Source of the DNA: Spirochaetales bacterium Spiro_05 | GTDB taxonomy: Bacteria; Spirochaetota; Spirochaetia; Sphaerochaetales; Sphaerochaetaceae | DNA length: 64,000 bases | Reading direction: 5' to 3' | NCBI GenBank assembly: GCA_001603115.1 | Contig: LVBG01000025.1 | Location: forward strand, 1 to 64,000 | Shown here: in pieces, positions 61,622-64,000 of the stretch | Numbering within the stretch: position 1 is the stretch's first letter | Layout: every line of letters starts with the position of its first letter | Translations under genes and position numbers: made by a program | The notes under the pieces: generated by a model | What the model was told of the DNA's origin: nothing | The model's database searches: none | The model's input: only the letters and a program-made list of their open reading frames with translations

Positions 61622-64000
61622 ATTACCTGGATCTCTTCCTCAACGTCCTCCACAACCTCGGTGATCTTGTCAGCACTGAGAATCCTGTCCATCTCGTCGT
61701 GTACTGCCTGGGTATAATCGCCGAAGTCAAAGAGAGGCCTGAGCCTGCTGAACAGCGGCTTCACGAAGTGCCTCAGCTGACTGCGGTCCTTTTCCAAGGT
61801 GGACTTGCTCTGCAGCACAAGAACGGTTACCGGTGAGGGGGAGCAATAGCTGCCTACTTCCACAAAGCCAAACTTCTTGTAGAGCTTGATCGTCTTGGTA
61901 TCATCAGCGAAGACATCGATGATCAGCTCCTCAACCCCTGTTGCCCGTGCAAGGAGGAAAATGAGGATGATCAAGCCGATGGAAGCTGAGGTATTGCGCA
62001 TCTCAGGCAGCACGGCAAGGCGTATGATCTCAGCACAGTGACGGGTCTTGAGTACCGACTTGATGTCAAAATACTTGGAGATGGGCAGCGGCCAGAACCG
62101 CTCGCTGGTCATCAGGCTTACTGTTCCCACCGGGTGCAATCCCTTGAATGCGAGGATGTGCAGGGCCTTCTCGTCTTCCTTTCGATGGATGGACTCCTCA
62201 AGATAGCCCTTCTCACCAACCAATACCTTGCGTTGGATGAAGAAGACATCATTCATACCATTTTGATCGTTCACCAAGGTGAAGTGAATGGACTCACGGC
62301 CTTCTTCATTGAGGGGGAAGATGGTGGTGAACTCAGAGCCAATCTTCTCCTCACTGCGTACCCTTATCCTTCCGCCCATCTTATCCACAATGCTATAGCA
62401 GTTGGAAAGGCCTAGGCCTGTTCCGCTTCCGGGAGCCTTTGTGGTGAAGAAGGGAGTGAAGATCTGGCTCATATACTTCTCTGCAATGCCGCAACCGGTA
62501 TCGCCTACCTTGACCTGCACAAAATCATCCTTCTCAAAGCAGGTGAGCGTCAGCTTGCCGTTGCCCTCCATCGCCTGCAAGGCGTTGACGATGAGGTTGA
62601 GAAAGAGTTGCTGAAGCTCACCTTCATTCGCCTCAATGGTAGGCAGGGCATGATAGTTGCGCTCTACACGAATATTCTGTGAGTCGACCCCTCGCAGTGC
62701 AAGTCGGAGCGAGAACTCCAGCACCCTTACCAGTTCCACCGGCTCCTTCTGCTTCACCTCCTCCTTGCGGCTGTAGATGGAGAGCTCCTTGATGACGTCA
62801 CTTGCTGTCTTTGAGTAGGAGAGGATGTCCTGTACATACTCATGGTGAGGGTTTGCCTCTTCCAATTCACTGAGCATAATCTCAGCGGTTCCCACGATGC
62901 CGGCCAAGGGGTTGTTCAGCTCATGGGCGATGCCGGCGGCCAGGGTTCCGATACCTGCCATCTTCTCGGTCCGCACCAGCTCTTCCTGCATATGCTTCTG
63001 CTCGGTGATGTCGTTGATGATTTCGATGAAGACGCTCTTGCTCTTGTCTGCGGAGCGCACTGAGTGGAACTGGAAGGAGTAGACCTTATCATCCACATCC
63101 GTCTCCTTCTCCTGCAAGACACCGGTATGGAGGCAGTCCAAGCCCTGACAGAAGGCACAGGGCCGGCTCCGGTCGAAGAAGGATCGGTAGCATTTGCTGC
63201 CGATCAAAAGCTCGCGCGGCTCACCGAAGAACGAGACTGCCGCCGTATTCGCTTCTTGGATGGTGTAGTCGATGTCGATGAGGCAGACCGGTGAAGCTAT
63301 CCCGTTGAAAATGGCTTCAAGCTTGTTCTTGCTCATGGTCAGCTCATCGCCCTGGATGCGAAGTTGCTCGAAGGAGAGGGCGTTCTCCAAGGAGAGGCTG
63401 CTCTGGGCAGCAAGGATCTCCAGGGCATCCCGCTCGATCTCACTGATGAGGGCCTTGCCATCTCCGTAGCCGATGACGATGTAGCCTGCTACCTGCCTGC
63501 GGATCACCAACGGGATGATTACATCACTGGGAGGAAGGAAGGCACTGACAGAAAGGCGCGGTTCATCGGGGTTCACATGAATGATGGCTGACACATTCTC
63601 CTTCTTGCACTGCTCTAGACGTGCTTCCACCACTGCTGAGAAAGCAAACGGAATGTCCTCCCCCACCCTGATCTCAGTAGGACAGTTGTTGTTGGCTACC
63701 AAAAAGTAGTTGTCCGGCTCCTCGATGCCTCTGGCAATGAAGACAACCCAGTTGGTTTTCAAGCCCGCACTCAGATTCTTCACCACCTCTTGGCCAAGCT
63801 CATGGAGGTTGACGATGGTCGTCAGGCGTTTGCTGAGATTTCTGATGGTTGTCTGATAGGGGTGTCGCTTGGGGATGATGATTGCATCGACGATGTAGCT
63901 GATGAGATTGCGCAGGGGATGAATGATGATGACGGTGATGATACCCAGGATCAAGGAGAGCTGGAAGAGGTTGCCCGGTGCAAAAGAGGGGTTGAAGAGC
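61618..64000 (-). CDS. Membrane histidine kinase (GAF-PAS-HisKA-HATPase) fused to GNAT/FeeM-like acyltransferase
   Basis: Partial: open to the window edge at its N-terminus; the track's TTG at 63954 is not the true start, and the reading frame continues upstream with membrane-like residues. After one or more membrane helices comes a GAF-type sensor (~40-195 of the visible part), a PAS domain with a C-x3-C-x2-C element (CRYC-like FCQGLDCLHTG), then HisKA (GIAHELNNPLAGIVG), N-box LNLIVNALQA and G2 GTGLGLSNCYSI. The last ~225 residues are a GNAT-like fold resembling N-acyl amino acid synthases (VLVGEKGYLEES, GTVSLMTS, IRLAVLPEMR, LYKKFGFVEVG). A kinase coupled to an acyltransferase output is unusual. 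Confidence 0.85.
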   Translation of the reverse strand, partial: LFNPSFAPGNLFQLSLILGIITVIIIHPLRNLISYIVDAIIIPKRHPYQTTIRNLSKRLTTIVNLHELGQEVVKNLSAGLKTNWVVFIARGIEEPDNYFLVANNNCPTEIRVGEDIPFAFSAVVEARLEQCKKENVSAIIHVNPDEPRLSVSAFLPPSDVIIPLVIRRQVAGYIVIGYGDGKALISEIERDALEILAAQSSLSLENALSFEQLRIQGDELTMSKNKLEAIFNGIASPVCLIDIDYTIQEANTAAVSFFGEPRELLIGSKCYRSFFDRSRPCAFCQGLDCLHTGVLQEKETDVDDKVYSFQFHSVRSADKSKSVFIEIINDITEQKHMQEELVRTEKMAGIGTLAAGIAHELNNPLAGIVGTAEIMLSELEEANPHHEYVQDILSYSKTASDVIKELSIYSRKEEVKQKEPVELVRVLEFSLRLALRGVDSQNIRVERNYHALPTIEANEGELQQLFLNLIVNALQAMEGNGKLTLTCFEKDDFVQVKVGDTGCGIAEKYMSQIFTPFFTTKAPGSGTGLGLSNCYSIVDKMGGRIRVRSEEKIGSEFTTIFPLNEEGRESIHFTLVNDQNGMNDVFFIQRKVLVGEKGYLEESIHRKEDEKALHILAFKGLHPVGTVSLMTSERFWPLPISKYFDIKSVLKTRHCAEIIRLAVLPEMRNTSASIGLIILIFLLARATGVEELIIDVFADDTKTIKLYKKFGFVEVGSYCSPSPVTVLVLQSKSTLEKDRSQLRHFVKPLFSRLRPLFDFGDYTQAVHDEMDRILSADKITEVVEDVEEEIQVI

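Noticed and set aside
1-64000. tRNA or rRNA genes
   Set aside because: No convincing T-loop and acceptor pairs or rRNA-like stretches were seen by eye; a tRNAscan run would settle it.

Overview
The window looks like a chromosomal stretch of a Gram-negative, probably anaerobic or microaerophilic bacterium with moderate GC. I lean towards a spirochaete of the Sphaerochaeta type. The reasons are tandem MreB paralogues, DUF1566-type lipoproteins, FakA/DegV proteins, oxygen-sensitive enzymes (lysine 2,3-aminomutase, molybdenum hydroxylase) and outer-membrane-style beta-barrels beside lipoproteins. This placement is inference; no rRNA or marker gene is present. I saw no tRNA, rRNA or CRISPR array.

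Layout. 1-2.7 kb is accessory: an IS1595-like transposase cut by the window edge, then a two-gene HipA-like kinase/HTH locus bracketed by a 21-bp direct repeat. 2.8-6.0 kb is a lipid operon: a DUF1295 membrane enzyme, PlsY, and a one-chain FakA-FakB (DAK2-DegV) protein, which together could turn fatty acids into acyl-phosphate and then lysophosphatidate. 6.1-9.4 kb holds a relic HTH gene, a GyrI-like protein and a LytTR/GHKL two-component pair. 9.5-15.5 kb encodes a duplicated-module barrel protein and a 1604-residue lipoprotein with 12 YDG repeats, part of which has been copied at DNA level.

15.5-21.9 kb is the most unusual cytoskeletal region: a 600-bp regulatory gap with a repeated TACAAATTT motif, three divergent MreB-family genes in a row, a strong hairpin, a membrane EAL protein with a damaged active site, and a chimera of an O-antigen-polymerase-like protein joined to a DUF1566 tail. 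21.9-36.7 kb carries GDP-mannose synthesis, lipoproteins, two paralogous membrane diguanylate cyclases, an HD-GYP response regulator and a BvgS-type hybrid kinase, so c-di-GMP signalling is dense here. 36.8-47.7 kb has an ACR3 arsenite exporter, a one-piece 7TM kinase-receiver-LuxR regulator divergent from a xanthine-dehydrogenase-type operon, a PanE-like reductase and an RRM RNA-binding protein.

47.8-52.7 kb is a probable defence islet: an AbiEi/AbiEii pair, then a PLD-helicase-DUF3427 protein translationally coupled to a NUDIX hydrolase. 52.8-59.4 kb contains a sucrose-phosphorylase-type enzyme and a compact set of lysine 2,3-aminomutase, three ATP-grasp ligases and two GNAT acetyltransferases, which I read as a candidate beta-lysine-based amide or peptide pathway. 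59.5-64 kb has a tocopherol-cyclase-like protein, an MscS channel and a membrane histidine kinase with an N-acyltransferase-like GNAT domain fused to its C-terminus.

The best candidates for undescribed biology are the KamA/ATP-grasp/GNAT cluster, the triple-MreB plus degenerate EAL locus, the kinase-GNAT fusion, the repeat-flanked HipA-like locus and the Wzy-DUF1566 chimera. All calls come from reading the sequence and remembered family features; no database search was run.
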